From Halomonas litopenaei (GTDB lineage: Bacteria; Pseudomonadota; Gammaproteobacteria; Pseudomonadales; Halomonadaceae): a DNA stretch of 64,000 nt. The notes under the pieces are model-generated. The model worked only from the letters and a program-made list of their open reading frames with translations, searched no databases and was not told the origin of the DNA. The DNA is taken from assembly GCF_017303055.1 (NCBI RefSeq), contig NZ_JAEKJT010000003.1:434001-498000 (forward strand), in the 5' to 3' direction. Shown piece after piece: positions 39,002-50,958 of the stretch. The number at the start of each line of letters is the position of its first letter. Position 1 is the first letter of the stretch. The position numbers and the translations under genes are program-made.

Positions 39002-39520
39002 ATGACCACGATTGTTTCCGTTCGCCGCGGCGACCAGGTGGCGCTGGCTGGTGACGGCCAGGTGTCACTGGGCAACACGGTAATGAAGGGCAACGCCAGC
39101 AAGGTGCGGCGGCTCTATCATGGCCAGGTGCTGGCAGGCTTTGCCGGCGGTACCGCGGATGCCTTCACCCTGTTTGAACGCTTCGAAGCCCAGCTCGAGA
39201 AGTATCAGGGCAACCTGGTCAAGGCAGCGGTGGAGCTGGCCAAGGACTGGCGCACCGATCGCGCTCTACGTCGTCTTGAAGCCCTGCTGGCGGTCGCCGA
39301 CAAGAAGGCCTCGTTGATCATTACCGGCAATGGCGACGTGGTCGAGCCCGAGCGCGGCATTATCGCGATTGGCTCCGGCGGCAACTTTGCCCTGTCCGCC
39401 GCCCGCGCACTGCTGGAAAACACCGAGCTGTCGCCCCGCGAGATCACCGAGAAGTCGCTGGAAATCGCCGGTGACATCTGCGTGTACACCAATCACCACG
39501 TGACCCTGGAAGAGCTTTGA
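39002..39520 (+). CDS. hslV: ATP-dependent protease subunit HslV (ClpQ)
   Basis: Proteasome-like threonine protease of the HslUV complex. It has 172 aa from the ATG at 39002, which has AAGGAG 8 nt upstream; the longer open frame from 38891 is not used. After Met removal the N-terminal Thr2 (TTIVSVRRG) is the nucleophile. The motifs [14 protein letters not shown] and [16 protein letters not shown] are diagnostic. It is followed 2 nt later by hslU. Confidence 0.97.
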   Translation: MTTIVSVRRGDQVALAGDGQVSLGNTVMKGNASKVRRLYHGQVLAGFAGGTADAFTLFERFEAQLEKYQGNLVKAAVELAKDWRTDRALRRLEALLAVADKKASLIITGNGDVVEPERGIIAIGSGGNFALSAARALLENTELSPREITEKSLEIAGDICVYTNHHVTLEEL

Positions 39521-39522
39521 TC

Positions 39523-40845
39523 ATGACCCAGATGACACCCCGCGAAATTGTCCACGCGCTGGATCAGTACATCGTCGGTCAACAGGATGCCAAGCGCTCC
39601 GTGGCCATCGCCCTGCGCAACCGCTGGCGTCGCATGCAGCTCGACGGTGAGCTGCGCCAGGAAGTCACGCCGAAGAACATTCTGATGATCGGCCCCACCG
39701 GTGTCGGCAAGACCGAGATTGCTCGACGCCTGGCCAAGCTGGCCAAGGCACCGTTCATCAAGGTCGAGGCCACCAAGTTTACCGAGGTGGGCTACGTCGG
39801 GCGCGACGTCGAGTCGATCATCCGCGACCTCACCGAAGCGGCCATCAAGCTGGTCCGTGAACAGGCAAAGGAAGAGGTCGGCCACCGCGCCGAGGACGCC
39901 GCCGAGGATCGCATCCTCGACGCCCTGCTGCCGCCGCCGCGGGGCCAGGAAGACGAACCGCGTCAAGACTCGTCCACCCGCCAGATGTTCCGCAAGAAGC
40001 TGCGCGAGGGTCAGCTCGACGACAAGGAAATCGAGATTCAGGTGTGTCCCCAGGCCCCCAATCTGGAATTCCAGACGCCGCCGGGCATGGAAGAGATGAC
40101 CAACCAGCTCCAGAGCCTGTTCTCCGGCATGGGCAAGGGCAAGACCGAGACCCGCAAGGTCACGGTCAAGGAAGCCTTCTCCATCCTGCGCGACGAAGAG
40201 GCCGGCAAGCTGGTCAACGAGGACGACATCAAATCCCGCGCCGTGGAGGCGGTGGAGCAGAACGGTATCGTCTTCCTCGACGAAATCGACAAGGTGGCCA
40301 AAGGCAGCGGACAGTCCAGCGGCGGGGAGGTCTCCCGCGAGGGCGTTCAGCGCGACCTGCTGCCGCTGATCGAGGGCTCCACCGTGTCGACCAAGTACGG
40401 CATGGTGAAGACCGACCACATCCTGTTCATCGCCTCAGGGGCCTTCCACCTGTCGCGTCCGTCAGACCTGATTCCGGAGCTGCAGGGTCGTCTGCCTATC
40501 CGCGTCGAGCTGTCGGCGCTGACGCCGGAGGACTTCAAGCGCATTCTGACCGAGCCGTCCGCCGCCCTGACCCGTCAGTACGAGGCGCTGCTGGCCACCG
40601 ATGGCCTGGAAGTGCAGTTCACCGACGACGGCATCGAGCGCATCGCCGAGATCGCCTATAACGTCAATGAAGGCACCGAGAACATTGGGGCTCGCCGTCT
40701 TCACACCGTGATGGAACGACTGCTGGAAGAAGCTTCCTTCAAGGGCTCCGACATTGGCAGCCCGCTGGTCATCGACCGCGCCTACGTCGACTCTCAGCTG
40801 GGTGAGCTGGCGATGGACGAGGACCTGAGCCGGTATATTCTGTAA
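39523..40845 (+). CDS. hslU: ATP-dependent unfoldase HslU (ClpY)
   Basis: AAA+ ring ATPase that unfolds substrates and feeds HslV. It has 440 aa from the ATG at 39523. Walker A is [15 protein letters not shown], the pore loop GYVGRDVES, Walker [12 protein letters not shown] and sensor region [11 protein letters not shown]. The inserted I-domain (about 110-240) is charged and of normal length. The C-terminus, ending LSRYIL, is the conserved tail that inserts into HslV. Co-transcribed with hslV. Confidence 0.97.
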   Translation: MTQMTPREIVHALDQYIVGQQDAKRSVAIALRNRWRRMQLDGELRQEVTPKNILMIGPTGVGKTEIARRLAKLAKAPFIKVEATKFTEVGYVGRDVESIIRDLTEAAIKLVREQAKEEVGHRAEDAAEDRILDALLPPPRGQEDEPRQDSSTRQMFRKKLREGQLDDKEIEIQVCPQAPNLEFQTPPGMEEMTNQLQSLFSGMGKGKTETRKVTVKEAFSILRDEEAGKLVNEDDIKSRAVEAVEQNGIVFLDEIDKVAKGSGQSSGGEVSREGVQRDLLPLIEGSTVSTKYGMVKTDHILFIASGAFHLSRPSDLIPELQGRLPIRVELSALTPEDFKRILTEPSAALTRQYEALLATDGLEVQFTDDGIERIAEIAYNVNEGTENIGARRLHTVMERLLEEASFKGSDIGSPLVIDRAYVDSQLGELAMDEDLSRYIL

Positions 40846-41013
40846 TACCCTGCCATGCCCGACGAGGCTTGAGCATCACTCCCACGGGCCGCCGCGCATC
40901 GCGCCGCGGCCCGTGTCGTGATGGTAGGCTGTCATGACCATCCCTGATGATCAGCTTCAACCACAAGGGCAGCAGCAAGCGCAAGATCGGCATATCACTC
41001 CGTGGAGATCGAC

Positions 41014-41397
41014 ATGACATCCCCTACCCCTACCCTGGTGCACTATCACAGGAAAGCGCGAGAGCTGGAGATTGGCTATGCCGATGGCTCTCGACACCGC
41101 CTGCCGGTGGAATACCTGAGGGTGTTCTCGCCGTCTGCCGAGGTTCGCGGCCACGGCGCCGATACCGCCACCCTGCAGGTAGGCAAGAAGGATGTAGGTC
41201 TTGCCGATATTCGCCAGGCCGGACGTTACGCGCTCAAGCTTCACTTCGATGACGGCCATGACAGTGGGCTCTACAGCTGGGACTACCTGGCCTGGTTGAT
41301 CCGCGAGCGCGACGCCAACTGGGCCGACTACCTCGAACGCCTCGAAGCCGCTGGCGCCAGCCGCGAGCCGCTGGGTATCGAGATCCGTCAGCTGTAG
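41014..41397 (+). CDS. DUF971 / gamma-butyrobetaine hydroxylase-like N-terminal domain protein
   Basis: Small protein of 127 aa from ATG at 41014, with GGAG 7 nt upstream; a GTG at 41002 is less likely. It consists only of the DUF971 domain: LEIGYADGSRHRLPVEYLRVFSPSAEV, recognisable by YADG and LPVEYLRVFSPS, and later GLYSWDYLAWL. Such stand-alone domains are linked to Fe-S cluster biology in other organisms; the role here is not known. It holds the same place as PA5055 next to hslU in Pseudomonas. Confidence 0.85.
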   Translation: MTSPTPTLVHYHRKARELEIGYADGSRHRLPVEYLRVFSPSAEVRGHGADTATLQVGKKDVGLADIRQAGRYALKLHFDDGHDSGLYSWDYLAWLIRERDANWADYLERLEAAGASREPLGIEIRQL

Positions 41398-41508
41398 CAG
41401 CACTCGTCTTTCCGAGGCCAGGCCACGGTCAAAGACAAGCCCGGCCCGCAAGGCTACAATGGCCGTTTTCTAGGCCCATCTCGCGACAGCTCACGACTCG
41501 GGAGTCCC

Positions 41509-42255
41509 ATGGATAAGCGCACTACCCACTTTGGTTTTCAGGACGTGCCGGTCGACGAAAAGGCGTCACGCGTCGCCGATGTCTTCCACAGCGTGGCAGC
41601 CCGTTATGACGTCATGAACGACCTGATGTCCTTCGGTATCCATCGTCTGTGGAAGCGCCTCACTATCGAGCGCTCCGGTGTTCGCCCAGGCCACAGCGTG
41701 CTTGATATTGCCGGTGGAACGGGGGATCTGGCGCTCAAGTTCTCGCGTATGGTGGGCCCTCGCGGCAAGGTCGTTCTGGCCGACATCAACGCATCGATGC
41801 TGGGAGTGGGCCGTGACAAGCTGCTCGACCGCGGCGTCGGTGGCAACGTCGAGTACGTTCAGGCCAACGCGGAATGCTTGCCCTTTCCCGACAATACCTT
41901 CGACTGCATCACCATCGCCTTTGGCCTGCGCAACGTTACCGACAAGGATGCCGCGCTGGCGTCGATGGCGCGCATCCTGAAGCCTGGGGGCCGTCTGCTG
42001 GTGCTTGAGTTTTCCAAGCCCGGCAACCCCCTGCTGACCCGAGCCTACGACGAGTACTCATTTCGCCTGTTGCCGAAGATGGGCGAAATGGTGGCGGGTG
42101 ATGCCGACAGCTATCGTTACCTGGCCGAATCGATTCGCATGCATCCTGACCAGGAGACACTGAAGGGCATGATGGAAACGGCCGGCCTCGAGCGTGTTGA
42201 ATACACCAATCTCACCGGTGGTATCGTCGCCCTGCACCGCGGCATCAAGCTTTGA
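41509..42255 (+). CDS. ubiE: Ubiquinone/menaquinone C-methyltransferase UbiE
   Basis: SAM-dependent C-methylation in ubiquinone (and menaquinone) synthesis. It has 248 aa. SAM-binding motif I is [16 protein letters not shown], and the UbiE signatures [17 protein letters not shown] and [17 protein letters not shown] are present. First of a ubiE-ubiJ-ubiB group. A TACAAT -10-like box lies about 50 nt upstream. Confidence 0.97.
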   Translation: MDKRTTHFGFQDVPVDEKASRVADVFHSVAARYDVMNDLMSFGIHRLWKRLTIERSGVRPGHSVLDIAGGTGDLALKFSRMVGPRGKVVLADINASMLGVGRDKLLDRGVGGNVEYVQANAECLPFPDNTFDCITIAFGLRNVTDKDAALASMARILKPGGRLLVLEFSKPGNPLLTRAYDEYSFRLLPKMGEMVAGDADSYRYLAESIRMHPDQETLKGMMETAGLERVEYTNLTGGIVALHRGIKL

Positions 42256-42262
42256 GGACATG

Positions 42263-42904
42263 ATGGCCTTGACCCCGACCCTGCTGCTGGCCGGCATCGA
42301 GAAGACCGTCAACACCCTGCTTGCCCGCGACCCCGCTGCCCCCTCGCGGCTACGCCAGCTGGCGGGCCAGCGCGTCCTGCTGTGCCTGGAATCGCCGCCG
42401 GTGCAGCTGGGCCTGTGCTACCACCCTCAAGGGCTTGACCTGCTGCTGATCGACGAGGTCGAGGAAGCTGCCTGGGACGCGGTGGTCGAGCTGGACACGG
42501 ATACCCTGGGACGCCTCGCCGGCGGTGCCGACATGGAGCGCCTGATGTTCGAGGGCCGCCTGGCGGTGCGCGGCAAGATCCACCTGCTGGAGGCAACCCG
42601 CGACCTGCTGCTGGACCTGGATCTGGACTGGGAGGCCGAACTCGCCCGCTGGCTGGGGGATCTACCCGCCCACCAGCTTGCCGAAGGGCTACGCGGTCTA
42701 TCCCGCTGGGGGCTTCGCACCCAGCGGGAACTGTGCGCCGATGTCTCCGAGTACGTGTTCGAGGAAGCTCGCTGGCTGCCCGGCCGCCACCAGCTGGAAG
42801 CCATGCGCGACGCCCTGACCGAGCTCGAACTCGCCACTGATCGCACCGAAGCACGCCTCAAGCGCCTGACCCGCCGCCTGGCCCAGGAGAACGACGCCCC
42901 ATGA
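42263..42904 (+). CDS. ubiJ: Ubiquinone biosynthesis accessory factor UbiJ
   Basis: SCP2-type lipid-binding protein needed for aerobic ubiquinone synthesis, part of the UbiJ/UbiK-organised complex. It has 213 aa. The SCP2 domain occupies the first half (about 15-115; [19 protein letters not shown] region), and the C-terminal half is helical and ends in a coiled coil ([22 protein letters not shown], short motif LKRLTRRL). ATG at 42263 is chosen because GAGG lies 5 nt upstream. Overlaps ubiB by 4 nt. Confidence 0.9.
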   Translation: MALTPTLLLAGIEKTVNTLLARDPAAPSRLRQLAGQRVLLCLESPPVQLGLCYHPQGLDLLLIDEVEEAAWDAVVELDTDTLGRLAGGADMERLMFEGRLAVRGKIHLLEATRDLLLDLDLDWEAELARWLGDLPAHQLAEGLRGLSRWGLRTQRELCADVSEYVFEEARWLPGRHQLEAMRDALTELELATDRTEARLKRLTRRLAQENDAP

Positions 42905-44523
42905 TCCTTCGCCCCCTGCGCATCATCTGGGTCGTCACCCGTTATCGCCTGGATACCCTGCTGCCCCTGGAGAAACTACCCTGGTGGCTACGCCTGGTGT
43001 TCACCTGGTCGCCGCTCAAGCTGGTGCCCGTAGGTGAGCGCTCACGGGGTGAGCGGTTGCGCCTGGCGCTGGAGTCGCTGGGACCGATCTTCGTCAAGTT
43101 TGGCCAGATGCTGTCGACGCGACGCGACCTGTTTCCCGACGATATCGCCAACGAACTCAAGCGACTGCAGGATCAGGTACCGCCCTTCCCTGGCGAGCAG
43201 GCAGAAGCGCTGATCGAAGAGTCCCTGGGTGAACCGCTGTCGGCGCTGTTTGCCGAATTTTCGCGGGAGCCGCTGGCCTCTGCATCGATCGCCCAGGTTC
43301 ACACGGCGCGCCTGCACGATGGCCAGGATGTGGTGGTCAAGGTCATCCGCCCGGGCATTGATCGGGTCATGCGCCAGGACATGTCGCTGATGTATCTGCT
43401 GGCCAAGGCCCTGAGTTTTCTGCCCGAGGCACGCCGGCTGCATCCGCTGGAGGTGGTACGCGACTACGAGGTCACCCTGTTCGATGAACTGGACCTGACC
43501 AAGGAGGCGGCCAACACTTCCCAGCTCAAGCGCAACTTCGAGCGCTCGCCACTGCTTTACGTACCGTCGATCCACTGGCCGCTGACGCGCCAGAAGGTCA
43601 TGGTCCAGGAGCGTATCCACGGCGTTCCGGTGGCCGATATCGATGCCCTCAAGGCCCAGGGGACAGACCTCAAGCGGCTGGCAGAGCGAGGCGTCGAAAT
43701 CTTCTTCACCCAGGTCTTTCGCGACAATTTCTTCCATGCCGATATGCACCCGGGAAACATCTTCGTCTCGCGCCAGAATCCGAGCGATCCCCAGTACATC
43801 GCCATCGACTGCGGCATCGTCGGTAGCCTGACAAGGGAAGACCAGGACTATCTGGCCCGCAACCTGCTGGCCTTCTTCCACCAGGACTACTACGAGGTGG
43901 CGGCGCTGCACATCGAGTCCGGCTGGGTGGCAGAAGACACCCGCGCCAACGAGTTCGCCGCCGCGGTGCGTACCGTGTGTGAGCCGATCCTCGAAAAGCC
44001 GCTCAAGGATATTTCCTTCGGCCAGGTGCTGCTGGGACTGTTCCAGACCGCACGGCGCTTCAACATGGAAGTCCAGCCACAGCTGGTGCTGTTGCAGAAG
44101 ACCCTGTTGAATATCGAGGGACTCGGCCGCCAGCTCTATCCCGATCTTGACCTGTGGGCCACCGCCAAGCCGTATCTGGAGCAGTGGATGAAAGAGCGCG
44201 CCGGCGCCCACGGACTCTGGGACTCCTTCAAGCGGCAAGCGCCGGAGCTCACCCGCCAGCTACCGGAACTGCCCGTGTTGGCCCACAAGGCGCTGTCGGA
44301 AACCGAAAAGCGCTCCCGACAGATCACACAGCAGGCCGATGTACTGACCCATATCCTGAGTCAGCTCACCCGCCAGGCCAAGCGCGTCCGACGGACCCGC
44401 CTGGGCCTGGCGCTGGCCGCCGTCGCACTGGCTTGGCAGCCATTGACGGCATGGCTATCGGGCCAGCCATGGCCCGTCCTGCTGGCGGCAGGCATTGGCA
44501 CCCTGCTGGTGATCTGGAACTGA
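42901..44523 (+). CDS. ubiB: Ubiquinone biosynthesis ATPase/kinase-like protein UbiB
   Basis: Atypical protein-kinase-like (ADCK/UbiB) membrane protein needed for ubiquinone synthesis. It has 540 aa. The KxGQ signature appears as [19 protein letters not shown] (motif KFGQ), followed by the A-rich loop ASASIAQVH, the Lys in VVVKVIRPG, and [13 protein letters not shown] with the catalytic Asp region and AIDCGIVG as the DFG-like block. Two C-terminal hydrophobic segments (about 497-515 and 520-538) anchor it in the inner membrane. Confidence 0.96.
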   Translation: MILRPLRIIWVVTRYRLDTLLPLEKLPWWLRLVFTWSPLKLVPVGERSRGERLRLALESLGPIFVKFGQMLSTRRDLFPDDIANELKRLQDQVPPFPGEQAEALIEESLGEPLSALFAEFSREPLASASIAQVHTARLHDGQDVVVKVIRPGIDRVMRQDMSLMYLLAKALSFLPEARRLHPLEVVRDYEVTLFDELDLTKEAANTSQLKRNFERSPLLYVPSIHWPLTRQKVMVQERIHGVPVADIDALKAQGTDLKRLAERGVEIFFTQVFRDNFFHADMHPGNIFVSRQNPSDPQYIAIDCGIVGSLTREDQDYLARNLLAFFHQDYYEVAALHIESGWVAEDTRANEFAAAVRTVCEPILEKPLKDISFGQVLLGLFQTARRFNMEVQPQLVLLQKTLLNIEGLGRQLYPDLDLWATAKPYLEQWMKERAGAHGLWDSFKRQAPELTRQLPELPVLAHKALSETEKRSRQITQQADVLTHILSQLTRQAKRVRRTRLGLALAAVALAWQPLTAWLSGQPWPVLLAAGIGTLLVIWN

Positions 44524-44544
44524 CCCTTCATGGAACCTTCACCG

Positions 44545-44877
44545 ATGAGCGATATTCTGAAGCAGCTCGACGCCGCCCTCACTGAACGTCGACACGCCGA
44601 CCCCGAGTCCTCTTACGTCGCTTCCTTGCATCACAAGGGCCTGAACAAGATACTCGAGAAGGTGGGGGAGGAAGCGGTGGAGACCGTCCTCGCCGCCAAG
44701 GACGTTGACGCAGATCCAGCCAGTCAAGAGGCGTTGATCGCTGAAACGGCAGACCTGTGGTTTCATAGTCTGGTGATGCTCTCGCACCTGGGCCTTGACC
44801 ATCAGCAGGTGCTGGATGAACTGGCCCGTCGCTTTGGCGTATCGGGCCACGAGGAAAAGGCGTCCCGCCCCCGCTGA
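44545..44877 (+). CDS. hisE: Phosphoribosyl-ATP pyrophosphatase HisE
   Basis: Hydrolyses phosphoribosyl-ATP in the second step of histidine synthesis. It has 110 aa from ATG at 44545 (115 aa from 44530). The MazG-like core reads [24 protein letters not shown] with the metal-binding EKVGEEAVE and ETADLWFH. It lies 21 nt after ubiB. In Pseudomonas hisI precedes hisE here; hisI is absent from this window, so the two reactions are encoded apart. Confidence 0.94.
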   Translation: MSDILKQLDAALTERRHADPESSYVASLHHKGLNKILEKVGEEAVETVLAAKDVDADPASQEALIAETADLWFHSLVMLSHLGLDHQQVLDELARRFGVSGHEEKASRPR

Positions 44878-44935
44878 CAAGGCGGCCGGAACCAACGATT
44901 CAAGGCGCTTGGCGCCGTACATTGAGGAAGCACTT

Positions 44936-45196
44936 ATGTTAGGTGGTATCAGTATCTGGCAGCTGCTGATCGTGCTCGGCATCATCATCCTGATCTTCGG
45001 CACCAAGAAGCTCAGGAATGTCGGCAGCGACCTGGGAGGCGCCGTGAAGGGCTTCAAGAAGGCCGTCAACGAAGACGAGGAGAAGTCCGAGGACGACAAG
45101 CCTCAGGCCCAGGTGCGTCATGACGAGCCCAACGGCACCCACACCTACGATGTCGAGGCAGAGCGCAAGCCCGAGTCCTCCGACGAACGCAAGTAA
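44936..45196 (+). CDS. tatA: Twin-arginine translocase subunit TatA
   Basis: Pore-forming subunit of the Tat system for folded proteins. It has 86 aa. One N-terminal transmembrane helix ([18 protein letters not shown]), the [10 protein letters not shown] hinge, and an amphipathic helix ([12 protein letters not shown]), then a charged acidic tail. GAGGA sits upstream of the ATG. Leads tatABC. A Tat substrate, PhoX, lies 6 kb away. Confidence 0.96.
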   Translation: MLGGISIWQLLIVLGIIILIFGTKKLRNVGSDLGGAVKGFKKAVNEDEEKSEDDKPQAQVRHDEPNGTHTYDVEAERKPESSDERK

Positions 45197-45202
45197 CGCC
45201 AC

Positions 45203-45631
45203 ATGTTCGATATCGGCTTTCTCGAACTGCTGATCATCGGGGTGGTGGGGCTTCTGGTGCTGGGGCCCGAGCGTCTGCCCAAGGCCGCGCGTACCGCCGG
45301 CCTGTGGGTAGGCCGGATCAAACGCTCAGTGGCGGGCATGCAGCGCGAAATCAGCGCCCAGCTCGAAGCCGAGGAACTGCGGCAGAAACTCAAGGAGCAG
45401 GAGCGCAAGCTCAACGAAGGCGTCAGCCAGGCGAAGAACAGTGCGGCAAGCGCCAAGCGCAGTGTCGAGTCCATCGCCGACGCACCGCCTCGTGACAGCG
45501 CTCGCCCGCAGAGCGACGGCAGCACCAGCGCGGACCAGCGCCTGGACGCCGCCATTGACAGCGCCAGCCAGCCAACCTCGTCCGCCGACTCAGCTGCCAC
45601 TTCCGATCACAAGGATTCCACCGCCCGATGA
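45203..45631 (+). CDS. tatB: Twin-arginine translocase subunit TatB
   Basis: Works with TatC as receptor for twin-arginine signal peptides. It has 142 aa. N-terminal transmembrane helix MFDIGFLELLIIGVVGLLVLG followed by PERLPKAARTAG (conserved Pro after the helix), a long amphipathic helix and a Ser/Asp-rich tail. It is 6 nt after tatA and overlaps tatC by 4 nt. Confidence 0.95.
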   Translation: MFDIGFLELLIIGVVGLLVLGPERLPKAARTAGLWVGRIKRSVAGMQREISAQLEAEELRQKLKEQERKLNEGVSQAKNSAASAKRSVESIADAPPRDSARPQSDGSTSADQRLDAAIDSASQPTSSADSAATSDHKDSTAR

Positions 45632-46422
45632 GCCATTCTGGTGACACGCCGCCGTCCGGTCAGGGCCACGCCCCGCTGATTGAACACCTGGTGGAACTGC
45701 GCTCGCGACTGATGCGCGCGGTGATCGCCATCGTGGTGATCTTCCTGGCGCTCTACGCCTTCTCCAACGACATCTATCAGTTTGTGGCAGATCCCCTGAT
45801 GGAGCTGTTGCCGGAAGGCTCGCAGATGATCGCCACCGAGGTCGCATCGCCCTTCCTTGCGCCCTTCAAGCTGACGCTGGTGGTGGCGGTATTCGTGGCC
45901 ATTCCCTTCGTGCTGCACCAGGCCTGGGCCTTCGTCGCTCCGGGACTTTACGACAAGGAAAAGGCCCTGGCGCTGCCCCTGCTGGCCTCCAGCGTGGTGC
46001 TGTTCTATCTCGGCGCGGCCTTCGCCTACTATGTCGTGTTTCCCCTGCTATTCGCCTTCTTCACCCAGACCGGGCCGGAGAACGTGCAGGTAATGACCGA
46101 CATCAACCAGTACCTCAACTTTGTACTGAAGCTGTTCTTCGCCTTTGGCATTGCCTTCGAGATCCCGATCGCCACTTTCTTGCTGGTGCTTACCGGAGCC
46201 GCCAGCGTCGAAAGCCTGAGCGCCAAGCGCCCCTACGTCATACTCGGCTGCTTTGTGATCGGCATGCTGATGACGCCCCCGGACGTGGTCAGCCAGAGCC
46301 TGCTGGCCATTCCCATGTATCTGCTCTATGAGGTGGGGCTGCTGTTCGGCCGGCTCGTCAAGCGCCGCCGCGCTGATGCCGACCAGGAAGACAGCACCAG
46401 CGAAGACGCCAACGACGCCTGA
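45628..46422 (+). CDS. tatC: Twin-arginine translocase subunit TatC
   Basis: Polytopic inner-membrane receptor of the Tat system. It has 264 aa with six expected transmembrane helices. The N-terminal signature PLIEHLVELRSRL binds the twin-arginine peptide. Other conserved pieces are FLAPFKLTLVVAVFVAIPFVLHQAWAFVAPGLYDKE (motif APGLYDKE) and the periplasmic loop before it. A hydrophilic, acidic C-terminal tail follows helix six. Last gene of the operon. Confidence 0.97.
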   Translation: MSHSGDTPPSGQGHAPLIEHLVELRSRLMRAVIAIVVIFLALYAFSNDIYQFVADPLMELLPEGSQMIATEVASPFLAPFKLTLVVAVFVAIPFVLHQAWAFVAPGLYDKEKALALPLLASSVVLFYLGAAFAYYVVFPLLFAFFTQTGPENVQVMTDINQYLNFVLKLFFAFGIAFEIPIATFLLVLTGAASVESLSAKRPYVILGCFVIGMLMTPPDVVSQSLLAIPMYLLYEVGLLFGRLVKRRRADADQEDSTSEDANDA

Positions 46423-46476
46423 TCCCGGAGCATTGTGCAAACCTGCGCGTCGCTAGGGACACAGCAACCGACGCCT

Positions 46477-46518
46477 CTGTAGCGAAAGACCTGTAGCGAA
46501 AGACCTGTAGCGAAAGAC
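46477..46518. repeat. 14-bp perfect tandem repeat, three copies
   Basis: CTGTAGCGAAAGAC occurs three times head to tail, ending 2 nt before the terminator between tatC and elbB. Copy number may vary between strains by slippage. Confidence 0.95.
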
Positions 46519-46520
46519 GC

Positions 46521-46552
46521 AAAAAAGCCGACGTAAAAACGTCGGCTTTTTT
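46521..46552. terminator. Bidirectional terminator between tatC and elbB
   Basis: AAAAAAGCCGACG / CGTCGGCTTTTTT stem with a TAAAAA loop between convergent genes. Confidence 0.93.
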
Positions 46553-46594
46553 GCTATCCAATCCCGATCACTGGGTGATGTGCGTACCGCACAT

Positions 46595-48474
<1,880 letters not shown>

Positions 48475-48521
48475 CGAGGGGAAGGAACGGCGCCTTCCCG
48501 GGCCCTTTTTGAGGAATGACC

Positions 48522-50744
48522 ATGGAAGACGCACAGACCGACAACGCCACCATTGAACAGGCCACCCTGGGCAAGTCCGATGTCTCGGTGGGAGACTCCC
48601 CCCAGGCCGATACCCCGGTGCCGCGGCTGAATCAGACGCGCACCGGGATCAAGCCCAAGGCTCTGCCCGACCCGGAGGCGGATCTTAGCGATCCCAGCCT
48701 CTACTTCAATCGTGAGTTGTCGCATCTGCAGTTCAACATCAGGGTGCTCGAACAGGCACTGGATGAAGCGCATCCGCTGCTCAACCGCTTGATGTTCCTG
48801 CTGATCTTCTCCTCAAACATGGACGAGTTCTTCGAAATTCGCGTCGCCGGCCTGAAGAGCCAGATCGCCATGGGCGATGACGCCACCGGGGCCGATGGGC
48901 GCAGCCCGCGCTCCGTGCTGGACGAGATTTCCAAGATCGCCCACGAGCATGTCGAACGTCAGTACCGCATTCTCAATGAGCAGCTGATTCCGGCAATGGA
49001 GGCACAGAACATTCGCTTCCGCCGCCGCAGCGACTGGACCAAGGCTCAGCGCAAGTGGGTCCATGACTACTTCTCCAACGAAATCATTCCGGTCGTCAGC
49101 CCGATTGGCCTGGACCCGTCGCACCCCTTCCCACGCCTGGTCAACAAGAGCCTGAACTTCATCGTCGAGCTGGAAGGCAAGGATGCCTTCGGCCGCGAAG
49201 GCGGCCTCGCCATTCTTCCGGCGCCCCGCTCCCTGCCACGGGTGATCGCACTGCCCAGCGAGCTGTGTGAGGAAGGCTTCAACGAGTACCTGTTCCTGTC
49301 CTCGATGATCCATGCCCACGCCGACGAAGTGTTCCCGGGCATGAAGGTCAAGGGCTGCTATCAGTTCCGCCTGACCCGCAACGCCGACATGACCGTGGAC
49401 CCGGAAGAAGTCTCGGACCTGGCCTCGGCCCTGCGTGGTGAGCTGCTGGCCCGCCGCTACGGCAGCGGCGTGCGCCTCGAGGTGGCCGACAACTGCCCGG
49501 AAGGCTTGTCCGACTTTCTGCTCAAGCAATTCCAGCTCGAGCCCAATGACCTCTATCGCGTCAACGGCCCGGTCAACCTCACTCGCATGATGTCGGTACT
49601 GGGGGACGCGGAGCGCCCAGAGCTGATGTATCGCTCCTTCGTGCCGGGGATACCCAAGCAGGTCAAACAGCCCAACAGCATCATGCAGGCCATGCAGGAA
49701 GGCGATATCCTGCTGCACCACCCCTTCCAGTCCTTCACTCCCGTGGAAGACCTGTGCCGTGAAGCCGCTCGCGACCCGGACGTGCTGGCGATCAAGCAGA
49801 CGCTGTATCGCACCGGCGCCGACTCCCCCATCGTCACCGCCCTGGTGGAGGCCGCCGGCAATGGCAAGGAAGTCACCGTTGTCATCGAACTGCGTGCCCG
49901 CTTCGATGAAGCCGACAACCTGGCCCTCGCCTCACGCCTGCAGGAGGCCGGCGCCATCGTCATCTACGGTGTCATGGCCTACAAGACCCACGCCAAGATG
50001 ATGCATATTGTGCGCCGCGAGAAGGGCGCGCTGCGTCACTATGCCCACCTGGGCACCGGCAACTACCATTCCAAGACGGCCAAGCTCTACACCGACTACA
50101 GCTTGCTGACCGCAGACCCAGTACTATGTGCCGATGTGCACAAGGTATTCCAGCAGCTGTCCGGCATGGGCCGCACTCGCCAGATCGAAAAGCTGCTCCA
50201 CGCTCCCTTCACCTTGCACGAGCAAGTCGTCGCAATGATCGAGCGCGAAGCCGACTTCGCGCGCAAGGGAAAGCGTGCCCATATCATCGTCAAGTGCAAT
50301 TCCCTGACCGAACCCAAGCTGATTCAGGCCCTCTATCGCGCCTCCCAGGCCGGGGTCGAATGCGATCTGATCATTCGCGGCATGTGCTGCCTGCGCCCCG
50401 GACTTCCCGGCATCTCGGAGAACATTCGCGTGCGCTCGGTCATCGGTCGCTTTCTGGAGCACACCCGAGTCTTCCACTTCCACAATGACGGCAAGCCCGA
50501 AACCTGGGGCTCCAGCGCCGACTTCATGGCCCGCAACATGTTCCACCGGGTCGAGACCTGCTTCCCGCTGCTGGACAAGAAACTGGCCGCACGGGTGCGC
50601 AAGGACCTGGAAACCTACCTGGTCGACAACTGTCAGAGCTGGCTGTTGCAGGGCGACGGGACCTACATCAAGCAGGATCCCGGCGAGGCCGCCCCGATCT
50701 CGGCCCAGGAAACGCTGCTCTACGCCTATGCCGCCCGGGCCTGA
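48522..50744 (+). CDS. ppk: Polyphosphate kinase 1
   Basis: Reversibly makes long-chain polyphosphate from ATP. It has 740 aa from the second of two close ATGs (48522), since GAGG is 7 nt before it and too close to the first at 48516. A non-conserved acidic N-terminus of about 55 residues precedes the N domain (YFNRELSHLQFNIRVLEQA). The phosphorylated His is in HLGTGNYHSK, and the second active-site region reads RGMCCLRPG. It follows hemB; ppx is at 61.7 kb. Confidence 0.97.
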   Translation: MEDAQTDNATIEQATLGKSDVSVGDSPQADTPVPRLNQTRTGIKPKALPDPEADLSDPSLYFNRELSHLQFNIRVLEQALDEAHPLLNRLMFLLIFSSNMDEFFEIRVAGLKSQIAMGDDATGADGRSPRSVLDEISKIAHEHVERQYRILNEQLIPAMEAQNIRFRRRSDWTKAQRKWVHDYFSNEIIPVVSPIGLDPSHPFPRLVNKSLNFIVELEGKDAFGREGGLAILPAPRSLPRVIALPSELCEEGFNEYLFLSSMIHAHADEVFPGMKVKGCYQFRLTRNADMTVDPEEVSDLASALRGELLARRYGSGVRLEVADNCPEGLSDFLLKQFQLEPNDLYRVNGPVNLTRMMSVLGDAERPELMYRSFVPGIPKQVKQPNSIMQAMQEGDILLHHPFQSFTPVEDLCREAARDPDVLAIKQTLYRTGADSPIVTALVEAAGNGKEVTVVIELRARFDEADNLALASRLQEAGAIVIYGVMAYKTHAKMMHIVRREKGALRHYAHLGTGNYHSKTAKLYTDYSLLTADPVLCADVHKVFQQLSGMGRTRQIEKLLHAPFTLHEQVVAMIEREADFARKGKRAHIIVKCNSLTEPKLIQALYRASQAGVECDLIIRGMCCLRPGLPGISENIRVRSVIGRFLEHTRVFHFHNDGKPETWGSSADFMARNMFHRVETCFPLLDKKLAARVRKDLETYLVDNCQSWLLQGDGTYIKQDPGEAAPISAQETLLYAYAARA

Positions 50745-50778
50745 CGGCTTTAGCTCCAGGACACAGCGCTCCTAGAAA

Positions 50779-50805
50779 GCCCCCGCCAGCGATGCTGTCG
50801 GGGGC
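50779..50805 (+). terminator. ppk downstream hairpin
   Basis: GCCCCCG / CGGGGGC with a 13-nt loop, 35 nt after the stop and without a U-run. Likely end of the hemB-ppk message. Confidence 0.5.
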
Positions 50806-50883
50806 ATATCATGCCGGCACCGCCAACATCACGGACATCAGGGCGCCTTGGCGCCAGCACCGCCCCTGTTGCCCCCTGCCCCA

Positions 50884-50918
50884 AAGCAAAGTCCCCGGCT
50901 CCGATGAAGGAGCCGGGG
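50884..50918 (-). terminator. phoX terminator
   Basis: Minus-strand stem CCCCGGCTCC / GGAGCCGGGG with a 6-nt loop, followed by ACTTTGCTTTG, 40 nt after the phoX stop. Confidence 0.75.
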
Positions 50919-50958
50919 GCCGGTGCTGGACGCCGCAGTCAAAGGCGGCTAGCGAAGG

